NCBI GenBank assembly: GCA_964408945.1
Contig: CAYPBJ010000008.1
Coordinates: 17,283 to 81,282, forward strand
DNA from: VMCP01 sp964408945
Lineage (GTDB): Bacteria > Bacteroidota > Bacteroidia > NS11-12g > UBA955
Reading direction: 5' to 3'
DNA: 64,000 nucleotides
Below, in pieces: positions 55,527 to 63,799 of the stretch. Each line of letters begins with the position of its first letter. Positions within the stretch are counted from its first letter, which is position 1. The notes under the pieces are model-generated. The model searched no databases. It worked only from the letters and a program-made list of their open reading frames with translations, and was not told the DNA's origin. The position numbers were made by a program, and so were the translations under genes.

Positions 55527-56431
55527 TACTTAATGATCCATTGATCTGAATTTAGCAATCCCCAGACACCCAAACAATTACCCAAGTTCCCTTTTACCAC
55601 TGTTGGTGTTTGAGTGATGGAATTTTGCTGCCAAAGATGTGCATTGCGCAAATTCCAAAAATCATACAATTCCCTATCTATGTTCTCTAAAACTACACGA
55701 CGTTCCAATAATTTTCCCGAAACATTCAATTCAGGGGCGCTCATGTAAAACTCAAAGGCATTTTCCAATCCGTTAAACACCAAATCATCAAATAAAATTT
55801 CTTTGGTAGTATATTCATTAAATCTATTTCTCAAAAAAGGCAATTCGTTGCCTTCAATTGCCACCTTGTACTCTTTATCCGTGCTATCAACTACTTTACC
55901 TTGAGAGTTTCGCTCATAAAACCTCCGCTTTTCCCATAAATTTAAGACATACGCATTTTTATTGTAGGCGCTGTCTTTAAAATAAATCTTGAATGTGGGT
56001 GTCTTTCCAATAAAACCCACCACTGTTTGAAATGTATCTATTTTCTTGATAACTACATTCGATGGAACTTTCAAGGTCTTATTTACATCTATAGAAGCAT
56101 ATTTAAAGTTTAAATTAACCAAATCATTGGGCCTGATTTTTACATTAGGAAGTTCGTACTCGCCGTTGCCCAAAGCAAGCATTTTCCCTTTGATTACGTC
56201 GTTAATTTTAATAAATATTTCGGCGTCATTGACCTTGATTCCTGAGGACGTAATGGGCGCTACCTTACCCAAATCCACTCTGATGAGCGAGTCTGAATGC
56301 CAATATCCATGAAACACCATCAAATCAGGAGTTTGATCTCGGGTATCTAACTCAACCTCCTTTACACAAGAAGAGAATCCTCCAAGAAGCGCAGCTAAAA
56401 ACATCCCCCGAAAAAATAAAGCTCTCATCAA
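55520..56431 (-). CDS. DUF4249 lipoprotein (second copy)
   Basis: The predicted lipoprotein of 303 residues has a lipobox GFSSC and an N-terminal VKEVELDTRDQTPDLMVFHGYW that fits DUF4249. Its ATG overlaps the receptor gene's stop in an ATGA arrangement, so the two are translationally coupled. It shows little identity to the first copy at 29154-30056 but has the same position relative to a TonB receptor. Role unknown; an outer-membrane partner to the receptor is the best inference. Confidence 0.82.
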   Translation of the reverse strand: MMRALFFRGMFLAALLGGFSSCVKEVELDTRDQTPDLMVFHGYWHSDSLIRVDLGKVAPITSSGIKVNDAEIFIKINDVIKGKMLALGNGEYELPNVKIRPNDLVNLNFKYASIDVNKTLKVPSNVVIKKIDTFQTVVGFIGKTPTFKIYFKDSAYNKNAYVLNLWEKRRFYERNSQGKVVDSTDKEYKVAIEGNELPFLRNRFNEYTTKEILFDDLVFNGLENAFEFYMSAPELNVSGKLLERRVVLENIDRELYDFWNLRNAHLWQQNSITQTPTVVKGNLGNCLGVWGLLNSDQWIIKYQ

Positions 56432-59109
56432 AATCCAATTTTATAACTAACAAAGGGCATAAAAGGCAACAAACTTACTTGATATAACGAACGGCCGCCC
56501 TTTTCGTTCAAGCCAAGATTCATGTAAAATGGATTTAACCGATTGTACATGTTATAAACCCCGAAGGTCCATGAAGAAACTCTATTTTGATGCATCACTG
56601 TTTTCATCACTGAAAAATCTAAACGGTGATTATCTCTGGTTCGGGCGTTGTTCCTAGCACCATAAATATAAATGTCTCTGCGCGGATCTGCAGAACCTGA
56701 CGGAGATGGATAATATCCCACCGGCAGGGTATAAGCAAATCCTGAATTATAGACCCAATTTCCCGAAACATTCCAGTGTTTATTCAATTGATACATGGCC
56801 GTGATGTAAACGCTGTGGCGCCTATCGTAACGGGCAGGAAACTCCTTTCCCTGATTTAAATCTTGGAAAAGTCTGTCATTATTCATGTAGGTGTAAGATG
56901 CCCAGCCGGTAAGTCTTCCTTTGGATTTTTCTAGCCAAACTTCAACTCCTCTTGCTCTGCCAGTGCCAGAAACAACGCTGTTCTCCCAATTCAAATTAGA
57001 GGTTACATAAACCGCATTGTCTTTGTATTCAAGTATGTCAAAAAACTGCCTGTAAAACACCTCTGAATTTAATTTCCAACTTTTTGACAAGGTAATTGAG
57101 GTCCCCGCAGATAATAATCTAGATTGAGCGGGCTTAAAATTAGCCGTTGAAGGAACCCACAAATCAGAAGGTAATCCCATAGTTAGGTTATTCAACTGAT
57201 GAAAAAACTGTCTATTTCTCGCGGCTGTAAGTTTAATCCAAATAGGCTTCCAAGGATTCCAACGAGCTTGAAATCTGGGTTCAGGCAATAAATAAAACTG
57301 CCCCTCTCCAAGACTGTAATATCCACCTCTTAAACCAAAATCATAAATACCCCATTTCCCTCTATTGATTTGAACATTGGTATATCCAAAGATTTCGGGT
57401 GTTCTAGCGGCATCATCAGCAAAGGTAATTTTAGTTTGAACACTATCAATGAAACTACTCAAACTTCGTTTATTGGGTTGGAATTGATGATAAATAAAAC
57501 CAGAACCTATTTCCCATTTAATCTTATTCTTCCATTGTTTCTGAAAATGCAACGATGTCTCTAAGTCGTTGATACCATTTGAAACCACATATTGAGATCT
57601 TTCGGTTATTTTCTGTTCATCGTCGCTAGAAAAAGCATTTAAAAAAGACCGGTTGTGGCTGTAGTTGTAATTGGTATAATACGCTTTGAACATTAAATTC
57701 GATGTGGGTGATGTAACCAAATCCCACCGAATACTATACGCTGAATTTCCCCATCGCGAAAAGTCTTCTGACCTTTGATAATAAGCGTTTTCATCCAATT
57801 CAAAACTCTTATTGTCTACCAATCCTGCTCTATCTTTACCAGAATATGCTGATAAACTCAACCTGCTTTTGTTATTGAATCGATGAGTAATCTTGGCATT
57901 TATATCCCAAAAATTATATCTATTCACCAAGTCTTGTCCATCCAATTGAAAAGCAGAAACCACAGGATCTACCAAAAAATCAAAAAAACTTCTCCTTGCT
58001 GCAAAAGAGAAAGTGGTTCGTTTAGAAAATAAGGGCCCTCCAAAATACAATCTACTTGAAAGTAAACCCACACTTAAACTACCCTCTATCTTCTTCTCAT
58101 TTCCTTCTCTTGTAAAAACCTCCACCACTGAACTTAATCTACCCCCTTGATTCGCTGGAAAATATCCCCGATAAAAAGAAGCATTCTTCACAACATCGCC
58201 ATTAAAAACACCAAACACCCCATACATATGATAGGCATTATAGATGGGAACATCATCCAACAAAATCAAATTTTGATCTGATGCGCCACCCCGAACATAC
58301 ATTCCAAAAACACCTTCACTGCCAGCTACAACACCCGGATTGGTTGAAAAGACCCTCAAAATATCGGGTTCTCCCAACAGATGTGAAAAATTGCCCAATT
58401 GCTTTCCCGTAACATTGATCTTATCGGTTTGACCATTGATGGTACTCGGCAACTCTGTTTGTATTTTAACTGCCACATTGGCTTCGGACATGCGCTGAAC
58501 TTCGGGCTCTAATACAACGTCTAAATAAAAGGTTCGTCCCAAACCATCTAATGTATCAAAAAAGGGCAAAAAGCCTGGATAAGTAACGGCCAATATTGCA
58601 GAAGACTGTTTTGTCCTCACTTGAAAAACACCCTGCGAATTCGAATAATAAACCGTGGGCTCACCCTGAACAAAAACAGACGCTTGAACAATTCTCTCAC
58701 CCGTAAACTTTTGTGACACGCGGCCACTAATGATCAACTCATTTACTTTTTCTCGATAGGCTTTTAAAACCAAACTTTTACTCCCAACCAATTGAAAATC
58801 TAAGGCATTTTGTTGTAGAAAATCCCTCAAAACCACTCCTAAAACAGCTTGTTTATATTCAATGTTGAACTGTTTTTTAGAGGGAATTAACCCTGGGTCG
58901 TATTGAAAAAAATACCCTGATTCCTTCTCAAAGAAACTCAAAACCGTTTTGAAATCATTTCCCTTGTAAGACCAAGTGACTTTCTTCTTTAGCCCATTTT
59001 CAATGGGGACGTTTTGACTTGTGAAATTTACAGAAGACTTCAAACTAAAAAACGACAAGGCCCACATGAGCCCTGCTAATCGTTTTATAATGTGAAACTT
59101 CCCAAACAT
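56428..59109 (-). CDS. TonB-dependent receptor with STN and carboxypeptidase-like domains
   Basis: The outer-membrane receptor has 893 residues. After the signal peptide an STN-like secretin/TonB short domain (about 45-115, VTWSYKGNDFKTVLSFF) is followed by a carboxypeptidase-like region (about 120-205, GRVSQKFTGERIVQASVFV). The plug contains GMYVRGGASDQNLILLDDVPIYNAYHMYGVFG, and a barrel follows. STN domains usually signal to an anti-sigma factor, but no FecR or sigma factor gene lies nearby. DUF4249 follows with an overlap, and a DUF4197 lipoprotein gene precedes it by 11 bases. Substrate unknown. Confidence 0.92.
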   Translation of the reverse strand: MFGKFHIIKRLAGLMWALSFFSLKSSVNFTSQNVPIENGLKKKVTWSYKGNDFKTVLSFFEKESGYFFQYDPGLIPSKKQFNIEYKQAVLGVVLRDFLQQNALDFQLVGSKSLVLKAYREKVNELIISGRVSQKFTGERIVQASVFVQGEPTVYYSNSQGVFQVRTKQSSAILAVTYPGFLPFFDTLDGLGRTFYLDVVLEPEVQRMSEANVAVKIQTELPSTINGQTDKINVTGKQLGNFSHLLGEPDILRVFSTNPGVVAGSEGVFGMYVRGGASDQNLILLDDVPIYNAYHMYGVFGVFNGDVVKNASFYRGYFPANQGGRLSSVVEVFTREGNEKKIEGSLSVGLLSSRLYFGGPLFSKRTTFSFAARRSFFDFLVDPVVSAFQLDGQDLVNRYNFWDINAKITHRFNNKSRLSLSAYSGKDRAGLVDNKSFELDENAYYQRSEDFSRWGNSAYSIRWDLVTSPTSNLMFKAYYTNYNYSHNRSFLNAFSSDDEQKITERSQYVVSNGINDLETSLHFQKQWKNKIKWEIGSGFIYHQFQPNKRSLSSFIDSVQTKITFADDAARTPEIFGYTNVQINRGKWGIYDFGLRGGYYSLGEGQFYLLPEPRFQARWNPWKPIWIKLTAARNRQFFHQLNNLTMGLPSDLWVPSTANFKPAQSRLLSAGTSITLSKSWKLNSEVFYRQFFDILEYKDNAVYVTSNLNWENSVVSGTGRARGVEVWLEKSKGRLTGWASYTYMNNDRLFQDLNQGKEFPARYDRRHSVYITAMYQLNKHWNVSGNWVYNSGFAYTLPVGYYPSPSGSADPRRDIYIYGARNNARTRDNHRLDFSVMKTVMHQNRVSSWTFGVYNMYNRLNPFYMNLGLNEKGGRSLYQVSLLPFMPFVSYKIGF

Positions 59110-59120
59110 TTTGTGGGAAT

Positions 59121-59909
59121 TTACTTCTGATTTTTATCTGCGTAATCAAAAGCCTTTTTGAGTAATTCGGTGGTTCTTTGAATTGGATCTTTTCGAATCA
59201 AATTCTCTTCTTGCTCAATTTCTTTAAACAAGGCAGCGGTAGCTTTTTCAGTTACATATTGATTCAAATCAGTCTGAACATCAGCCTCTAAACCCAAAAT
59301 ACGTTTGTTTTTATTTATTTGAGTAACCACTGGCTGCCAGATCTTGGCGAGCGACACTTCATCTAACGCTTTTTTAACTTCAGGTTTGAATTTCTCCTGC
59401 AAGGGGAGTTCACTAGTTTCTTTGAGATATCTTGTTGCAGACCCTTGTCCCCCCGTTAAAATTCCCATGGCATCTGCAAATGACATTTGCGTGATTGCAT
59501 TCTTAAACACGGGTACAGCTAAGGCCATTGATTTTTCGGCACCTGCGTTCATTGCTTCAATGGTTTTATCCAACTCCTTTCCAATGAGAGCATTTAAAAT
59601 TTTATTGTCTCTTATTTTTTGTTCAATTTTTTGGATTTCCGGGGGAAGTAAAATTCTTATCGCCGCATTTTGTGAAAATGCACCAACCGCACCCAATCTG
59701 TCGGTACCTGAAGTTACCCCTTTAATCAAAGCATCTTTCAAGCCACCAGCTGCTTGATCTCCCGTCAATTGAGGTTGTGCCGGTTTACGAGCCTGATTCA
59801 AAGCTTCTTGAGCCAAACCGGGCGCCGCTTGCTGAATCGTATCGCAAGCGCTTAAAGTAAGAAGCGAAATTACGGCAACACCAAAACCAAATTGTTGAAG
59901 TTTTATCAT
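59121..59909 (-). CDS. DUF4197 lipoprotein
   Basis: The 262-residue predicted lipoprotein (lipobox LSAC, Cys22) matches DUF4197 through GLKDALIKGVTSGTDRLGAVGAF, DAMGILTGGQGSATRYLKE and KPEVKKALDEV. The function of the family is unknown. A TATATTTG box ends four bases before its ATG, so it heads a likely operon with the receptor and DUF4249 genes and a leaderless mRNA. Confidence 0.87.
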   Translation of the reverse strand: MIKLQQFGFGVAVISLLTLSACDTIQQAAPGLAQEALNQARKPAQPQLTGDQAAGGLKDALIKGVTSGTDRLGAVGAFSQNAAIRILLPPEIQKIEQKIRDNKILNALIGKELDKTIEAMNAGAEKSMALAVPVFKNAITQMSFADAMGILTGGQGSATRYLKETSELPLQEKFKPEVKKALDEVSLAKIWQPVVTQINKNKRILGLEADVQTDLNQYVTEKATAALFKEIEQEENLIRKDPIQRTTELLKKAFDYADKNQK

Positions 59910-59913
59910 ACCT

Positions 59914-59921
59914 CAAATATA
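59914..59921 (-). promoter_or_regulatory. -7 box (TATATTTG) for the DUF4197-receptor operon
   Basis: A perfect TAnnTTTG element on the minus strand ending four bases before the DUF4197 ATG. The divergent alkD gene has TACTTTCG at 59976-59983. Confidence 0.55.
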
Positions 59922-60000
59922 ACGGCTGTCATTCAAATACACTGCCATCTACACAACAATCGTAGAATAAATCCCTACTTTCGAAGATTATTTTGGGCCC

Positions 60001-60693
60001 ATGAAAAACCTTATTGAAAATCTAAGATCCCAATTAATCGGTTCCATTTCTCCCGAAAAACGGGCTGGAATGGAAGCCTACATGAAAAATCATTTTCAGT
60101 TTATGGGCATAACCTCTCCTGCTCGAAAGGAAGTTCTAAAAACTTTCACTCTAGAATCAGCAGAATTGAGAGGTTTTACCTCAACCGAATGGAAAGCTTT
60201 CTTTTACCTTCTTTGGGAACAACCCGAAAGAGAATTTCAATACTGCGCACTGGATTTATTTCCCCGAGCTTTAAAAACCTTTAGTTCCGACGAGCTACCC
60301 TTTTTTACCCATTTGATCTCCACAAAAAGCTGGTGGGACACCGTTGATATGCTGGCCGGAAGCCATTTGGGGACATTTTTGAAAACCCATCCATCCATTT
60401 TCCAATCAACCATCACAGAATACGCGGCATCCGAAAACATGTGGATCAACCGGAGTGCCATCATTTGCCAACTCAAATACGGCAAAAACACTCAAACCGA
60501 TTGGCTTGAATTTTCCATTCTGCCTCACCTACACTCCAAAGAATTCTTCCACCAAAAAGCCATCGGGTGGGCATTGCGGCAATACGCTAAACACAATTCG
60601 GCCTGGGTTTTCGATTTTGTAAACAAATACCCGCTAAAACCATTATCTAGGCGTGAAGCGCTTAAACATTTCCCCAAGAATGCGGATCTTTAG
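60001..60693 (+). CDS. DNA alkylation repair protein, AlkD-like
   Basis: The 230-residue HEAT-repeat protein resembles AlkD DNA glycosylases, which remove bulky or positively charged alkylated purines. It has the start FMGITSPARKEVLKTF, the helical repeat FYLLWEQPEREFQYCALDL and the SWWDTVDMLAGSHLG region, with the W-D pair typical of the active cleft. NPLKPLSRREALKH-type ending is intact. Its last 32 bases overlap the end of the convergent pyrE gene. Confidence 0.88.
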   Translation: MKNLIENLRSQLIGSISPEKRAGMEAYMKNHFQFMGITSPARKEVLKTFTLESAELRGFTSTEWKAFFYLLWEQPEREFQYCALDLFPRALKTFSSDELPFFTHLISTKSWWDTVDMLAGSHLGTFLKTHPSIFQSTITEYAASENMWINRSAIICQLKYGKNTQTDWLEFSILPHLHSKEFFHQKAIGWALRQYAKHNSAWVFDFVNKYPLKPLSRREALKHFPKNADL

Positions 60694-61297
60694 CGAACTG
60701 CTGAACCATTTCAATGTCCTCCATAGAAATAAATCCTTCCTTCGCAGCCACTTCGCTCAGCACGTTCAAATTCGATATTGTATACAACGGAATCCCTTCG
60801 TCTGCAAAACGTTTATGTGCATCCGCAAATCCGTAACTGAACAAAGCAAGCACTCCAATCACCACGCCGCCTTCATTTCTCACCCCTTCAACCGCTTGCA
60901 TGGAGCTTTTTCCGGTGGACACTAAATCTTCAATCAAAACCACTTTATCGCCCTCATTCATATGCCCCTCCACCTGATTTTTTAGTCCGTGTTTTTTTGG
61001 CTCCGGTCGAACATAACAATAAGACATATTCAATCTATCAGCGGCTAATACACCGTGCGCAATCCCAGCCGTTGCAATTCCAGCCAATCTATCAACTTCC
61101 GGAAAATGTTCTTTTACCATGGCAGCCAACGAGTCAGCCACAAAGTTTCTTACTTCTGGATATGACAAAACGGTTCTGTTGTCACAGTAAATGGGCGACT
61201 TAATACCTGAAGTCCAGGTAAAGGGATTCCTTGGAGATAACTTAACGGCCTTTATTTCCAGAAGAAATTTTGCTAATTTTGCACTTTCGTGAGACAT
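60662..61297 (-). CDS. pyrE: Orotate phosphoribosyltransferase
   Basis: The 211-residue enzyme transfers phosphoribose to orotate in pyrimidine synthesis. It has FTWTSGIKSPIYCDNRTVLSYPEVR and the PRPP motif VVLIEDLVSTGKS. It overlaps alkD by 32 bases at its end, and its ATG overlaps the NUDIX start by two bases at its beginning. A TAAGTTTG box on the minus strand at 61305-61312 lies inside the NUDIX coding sequence, seven bases upstream of the ATG. Confidence 0.95.
   Translation of the reverse strand: MSHESAKLAKFLLEIKAVKLSPRNPFTWTSGIKSPIYCDNRTVLSYPEVRNFVADSLAAMVKEHFPEVDRLAGIATAGIAHGVLAADRLNMSYCYVRPEPKKHGLKNQVEGHMNEGDKVVLIEDLVSTGKSSMQAVEGVRNEGGVVIGVLALFSYGFADAHKRFADEGIPLYTISNLNVLSEVAAKEGFISMEDIEMVQQFAKDPHSWGNV
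61274..61281 (+). promoter_or_regulatory. -7 box (TAATTTTG) for the NUDIX gene, inside pyrE
   Basis: A perfect TAnnTTTG element on the plus strand, 14 bases before the NUDIX ATG and lying within the 5' end of pyrE. Confidence 0.5.
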
Positions 61298-61931
61298 GGA
61301 GCCGCAAACTTACAAAATCTACTTCAATGAGGGTGCGTTGATCATCACAGATTCTCTGGATGCTCTCAAAGGCATTCCAAACTTTTATTTCATAGGTGAT
61401 GATGAAATCCATAAAAGTTTTAACATTTTAATTTCTAGCGAAGCCTTGGGCAAGCCCATGACCTTCGGACTGATGACCCCTGAACCGCAAGAAACACTGA
61501 GAGAATTCATTGAAGAATACACCGTTATTCAAGCTGCTGGAGGATTAGTATTCAACAAAAACCACGAATTACTAACCATCAAACGCAACGGTGTTTGGGA
61601 TCTTCCCAAGGGCAAAATAGAACGCCACGAAGATCAAATTGCCGCCGCCCTTCGCGAAGTGATGGAAGAAACCGGCATCAATCACCTCAATATTTCTGAA
61701 AAAATTGGAGAAACCTACCACGCCTACTACGAAGACAACGCCATTCTACTCAAAGAAACCCACTGGTACAGAATGAACAGCAGCGGCACCGCCCCATTAA
61801 AACCCCAAGAAGAAGAAGGCATCACCGAAGCAAAATTCGCCCCACTTGACTGGTTCAACTCTACTGCGTTCCAGTCCTACCATAGTATCCACGACATCAT
61901 CAAGAAGCATTTAGTTGGTACTGGGTACTAG
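61296..61931 (+). CDS. NUDIX hydrolase
   Basis: The 211-residue protein has a complete NUDIX box (GKIERHEDQIAAALREVMEETG, fitting GX5EX7REUXEEXGU) in the second half. The N-terminal extension starts YKIYFNEGALIITDS, as in other Bacteroidota NUDIX proteins near pyrE. Substrate unknown; nucleotide diphosphate derivatives are usual. The final codons (LVGTGY and the TAG stop) lie within the first units of heptamer array 2, so the array has supplied the C-terminus. Confidence 0.88.
   Translation: MEPQTYKIYFNEGALIITDSLDALKGIPNFYFIGDDEIHKSFNILISSEALGKPMTFGLMTPEPQETLREFIEEYTVIQAAGGLVFNKNHELLTIKRNGVWDLPKGKIERHEDQIAAALREVMEETGINHLNISEKIGETYHAYYEDNAILLKETHWYRMNSSGTAPLKPQEEEGITEAKFAPLDWFNSTAFQSYHSIHDIIKKHLVGTGY
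61305..61312 (-). promoter_or_regulatory. -7 box (TAAGTTTG) for pyrE, inside the NUDIX gene
   Basis: A perfect TAnnTTTG element on the minus strand, seven bases before the pyrE ATG and lying within the first codons of the NUDIX gene. Confidence 0.5.
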
Positions 61932-62086
61932 GTTTCGGGTATCGGGTATCGGGTTTCAGGTACCGGGTATCGGGTACCGGGTATCGGGTACCGGGTTTCG
62001 GGTACCGGGTATCGGGTTTCGGGCCAGAGCCCAGCTACCAACTACCAACTACCAACTACCAACTACCTGCTACCAACTACCTTGGA
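61912..62086. repeat. Heptanucleotide array 2, 25 units in unbroken 7-bp register
   Basis: The array consists of 25 consecutive 7-bp units. The first 16 are a starting TAGTTGG, then TACCGGG/TATCGGG/TTTCGGG types. One or two transition units (CCAGAGC, CCAGCTA) follow, and the rest are mostly CCAACTA. It starts inside the last codons of the NUDIX gene and ends directly at the coaD stop. Its reverse complement has the same order as array 1: TAGTTGG-type, then a short bridge, then CCCGAAA/CCCGGTA-type. The plus strand carries more than ten GGG runs at 7-bp spacing. Confidence 0.92.
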
Positions 62087-62542
62087 CTAAATCAAATCAA
62101 ACGGTATAAACTTCTGATAATCTCCCTTATGGATAATCAGATCGCGTACTAAGGTACTGGAAATGTAACCCAATTCGGGTGAACTCAGAATGAATATGGT
62201 TTCTATATCTTCATTGAGACTTTTATTCAATTGAGCGATGTGCGATTCGTAATCAAAATCAGTACCGTTTCGCAATCCTCTCAACAAAAAATGCGCACCC
62301 ACTTTTTTACAGAATTCAACGGTTAAGCCTTCGTAATGCTCAATGCGCACGTTTGGAACATGTTTAAACGACTCCTCGAGCCATTTAGTGCGTTGTTCTA
62401 AATCGAACAACATGGCCTTTTTGGTATTGATTCCAATAGCCACAATTACCTCATCAAAAAGCTTGGCCCCACGCACAACTATGTCTAAATGCCCTTTCGT
62501 TACAGGGTCGAAAGTACCTGGGAAAACCGCTATTCTTTTCAT
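62087..62542 (-). CDS. coaD: Phosphopantetheine adenylyltransferase
   Basis: The 151-residue enzyme transfers an adenylyl group to 4'-phosphopantetheine in coenzyme A synthesis. It has the motif PGTFDPVTKGHLDIV, with the TxGH nucleotide-binding sequence, RGLRNGTDFDYE and ISSTLVRDLI. It follows rsmD by 13 bases, a common order in Bacteroidota. Its stop directly abuts heptamer array 2. Confidence 0.96.
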   Translation of the reverse strand: MKRIAVFPGTFDPVTKGHLDIVVRGAKLFDEVIVAIGINTKKAMLFDLEQRTKWLEESFKHVPNVRIEHYEGLTVEFCKKVGAHFLLRGLRNGTDFDYESHIAQLNKSLNEDIETIFILSSPELGYISSTLVRDLIIHKGDYQKFIPFDLI

Positions 62543-62555
62543 TTACAAAACAATA

Positions 62556-63074
62556 TTACTCAAAAATGCTCAATTTACTGCTTCCGTAATCCTTCGCCCT
62601 TGCAGGTGGCGGATCAAAGACCAATCGAGGTTGGTGCTCAAAAAGAAAGATTCCACCGTCAATCAAATGCGGTCGAACCATAGAAACCAAATTTTGCAGA
62701 TTTGGCATAGCGTATGGAGGATCTGCAAAAATCAAATCATATTTTTTTGGTGAATTTTGCAAATACTTAAAAACATCTGCCTTCACTATTTCCCATTGCT
62801 GGCACTGTTTTTCTTCCCTGATCTTCTTTTGGTGTTGGATATTTTTCCCGTCCAAATCAACTGAAACCACCTCCTTGGCACCCCTGCTCAGAAATTCAAG
62901 GGCAATAATTCCCGACCCAGAAAACAAGTCCAACACACTCAATTCTTCAAAATCCAATTGATTGGCGAGCATATTAAACATACTTTCACGCATTTTGTCT
63001 GTAGACGGCCGAACGTGGGAAGCGAATTTCATGGGAAGAGGGTGACCCTTAAATTGTCCGCCTGTTACTCTCAT
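62556..63074 (-). CDS. rsmD: 16S rRNA (guanine-N2)-methyltransferase RsmD
   Basis: The 172-residue enzyme methylates G966 of 16S rRNA. It has MRVTGGQFKGHPL, the substrate loop RPSTDKMRESMFNML, SAM motif I VLDLFSGSGIIALE, and catalytic DPPY in FADPPYAMP. The ATG at 63074 is chosen over an upstream start. It lies between DUF3822 and coaD. Confidence 0.94.
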   Translation of the reverse strand: MRVTGGQFKGHPLPMKFASHVRPSTDKMRESMFNMLANQLDFEELSVLDLFSGSGIIALEFLSRGAKEVVSVDLDGKNIQHQKKIREEKQCQQWEIVKADVFKYLQNSPKKYDLIFADPPYAMPNLQNLVSMVRPHLIDGGIFLFEHQPRLVFDPPPARAKDYGSSKLSIFE

Positions 63075-63081
63075 TCCTTGA

Positions 63082-63795
63082 TTAATTATAGTCTCGAGGA
63101 AATTCACATCCCCCTAAAAACGATAAGAGATTGGCTACATGAGCATCGGGCGCATGATCACTACCAGTATACAGTGGCTCTCTATTTAAATGAACCAACT
63201 CAACAGACAATGTTTCAAAATCAGCATTCAACTCATTCATTTGGCTGTCGTCAGCATCACCCATTAATGTAAATGGTTTAGAATCAAACCCACAATCTCG
63301 AGCCACGGCCAAAACAAAATACACTATTTCTTCTTTTTTATTTACTTCAAAAACGTTAGAAAACAACAACTTACCTCCTTCAAATACCGATAAATAAACA
63401 CAGTCATTCAAACACCAAAAGAATACCAAACTTTGATATTTTGCAGCAACCATTTGGGCTTTGTGAAGGTATGATTGAAACAAATGTTGTCTGTTTTTAC
63501 CTTTATAGCATAGAAACGCCTCATCGTTGAGAGTGACCATAGAGTCAAAATCAGCATCGGGCGGTTTAACACCTATAAATTGAGCGGGTACCACAGTCAC
63601 CGAATCTTTCCATACGGCCATCATGGGCTTTGGAATGTCTTTTATAAGTCCAAAGTCTGACTTTTCCATAACCCAATGTCTGTAAACTACCCCAGAATTT
63701 CCCAAACCAACGGCATGAATCAAACCATCATACGCTATGGCAAATACAGCGGCAATTTCATGCTCATAAACGCTTTGGTAAACATAGGGCTTCAC
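63082..63795 (-). CDS. DUF3822 family protein
   Basis: The 237-residue protein of unknown function fits DUF3822, whose genes commonly precede rsmD and coaD in Bacteroidota. It has an actin-like-ATPase-type alternating strand pattern in two halves (VTVVPAQF, then LVFFWCLNDCVYLSVFEGGKLLFSNVFE). The start is GTG at 63795; the near-consensus box CAACTTTG ends four bases before it. It overlaps no gene and is the first of a three-gene run. Confidence 0.82.
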   Translation of the reverse strand: MKPYVYQSVYEHEIAAVFAIAYDGLIHAVGLGNSGVVYRHWVMEKSDFGLIKDIPKPMMAVWKDSVTVVPAQFIGVKPPDADFDSMVTLNDEAFLCYKGKNRQHLFQSYLHKAQMVAAKYQSLVFFWCLNDCVYLSVFEGGKLLFSNVFEVNKKEEIVYFVLAVARDCGFDSKPFTLMGDADDSQMNELNADFETLSVELVHLNREPLYTGSDHAPDAHVANLLSFLGGCEFPRDYN

Positions 63796-63799
63796 AACA

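Noticed and set aside
61933..62023. Resemblance of TTTCGGG units to the plant-type telomere repeat TTTAGGG
   Set aside because: The array is internal to a gene-dense region, monomers vary, and the organism is bacterial; the similarity is coincidental to a 7-bp G-rich unit.
61915..62109. An open reading frame of 64 codons through array 2 with a GIGYRVS-type repeat
   Set aside because: Its length comes only from the stop-free G-rich heptamers; it overlaps the NUDIX and coaD genes and has no start signal. Treated as repeat, not protein.
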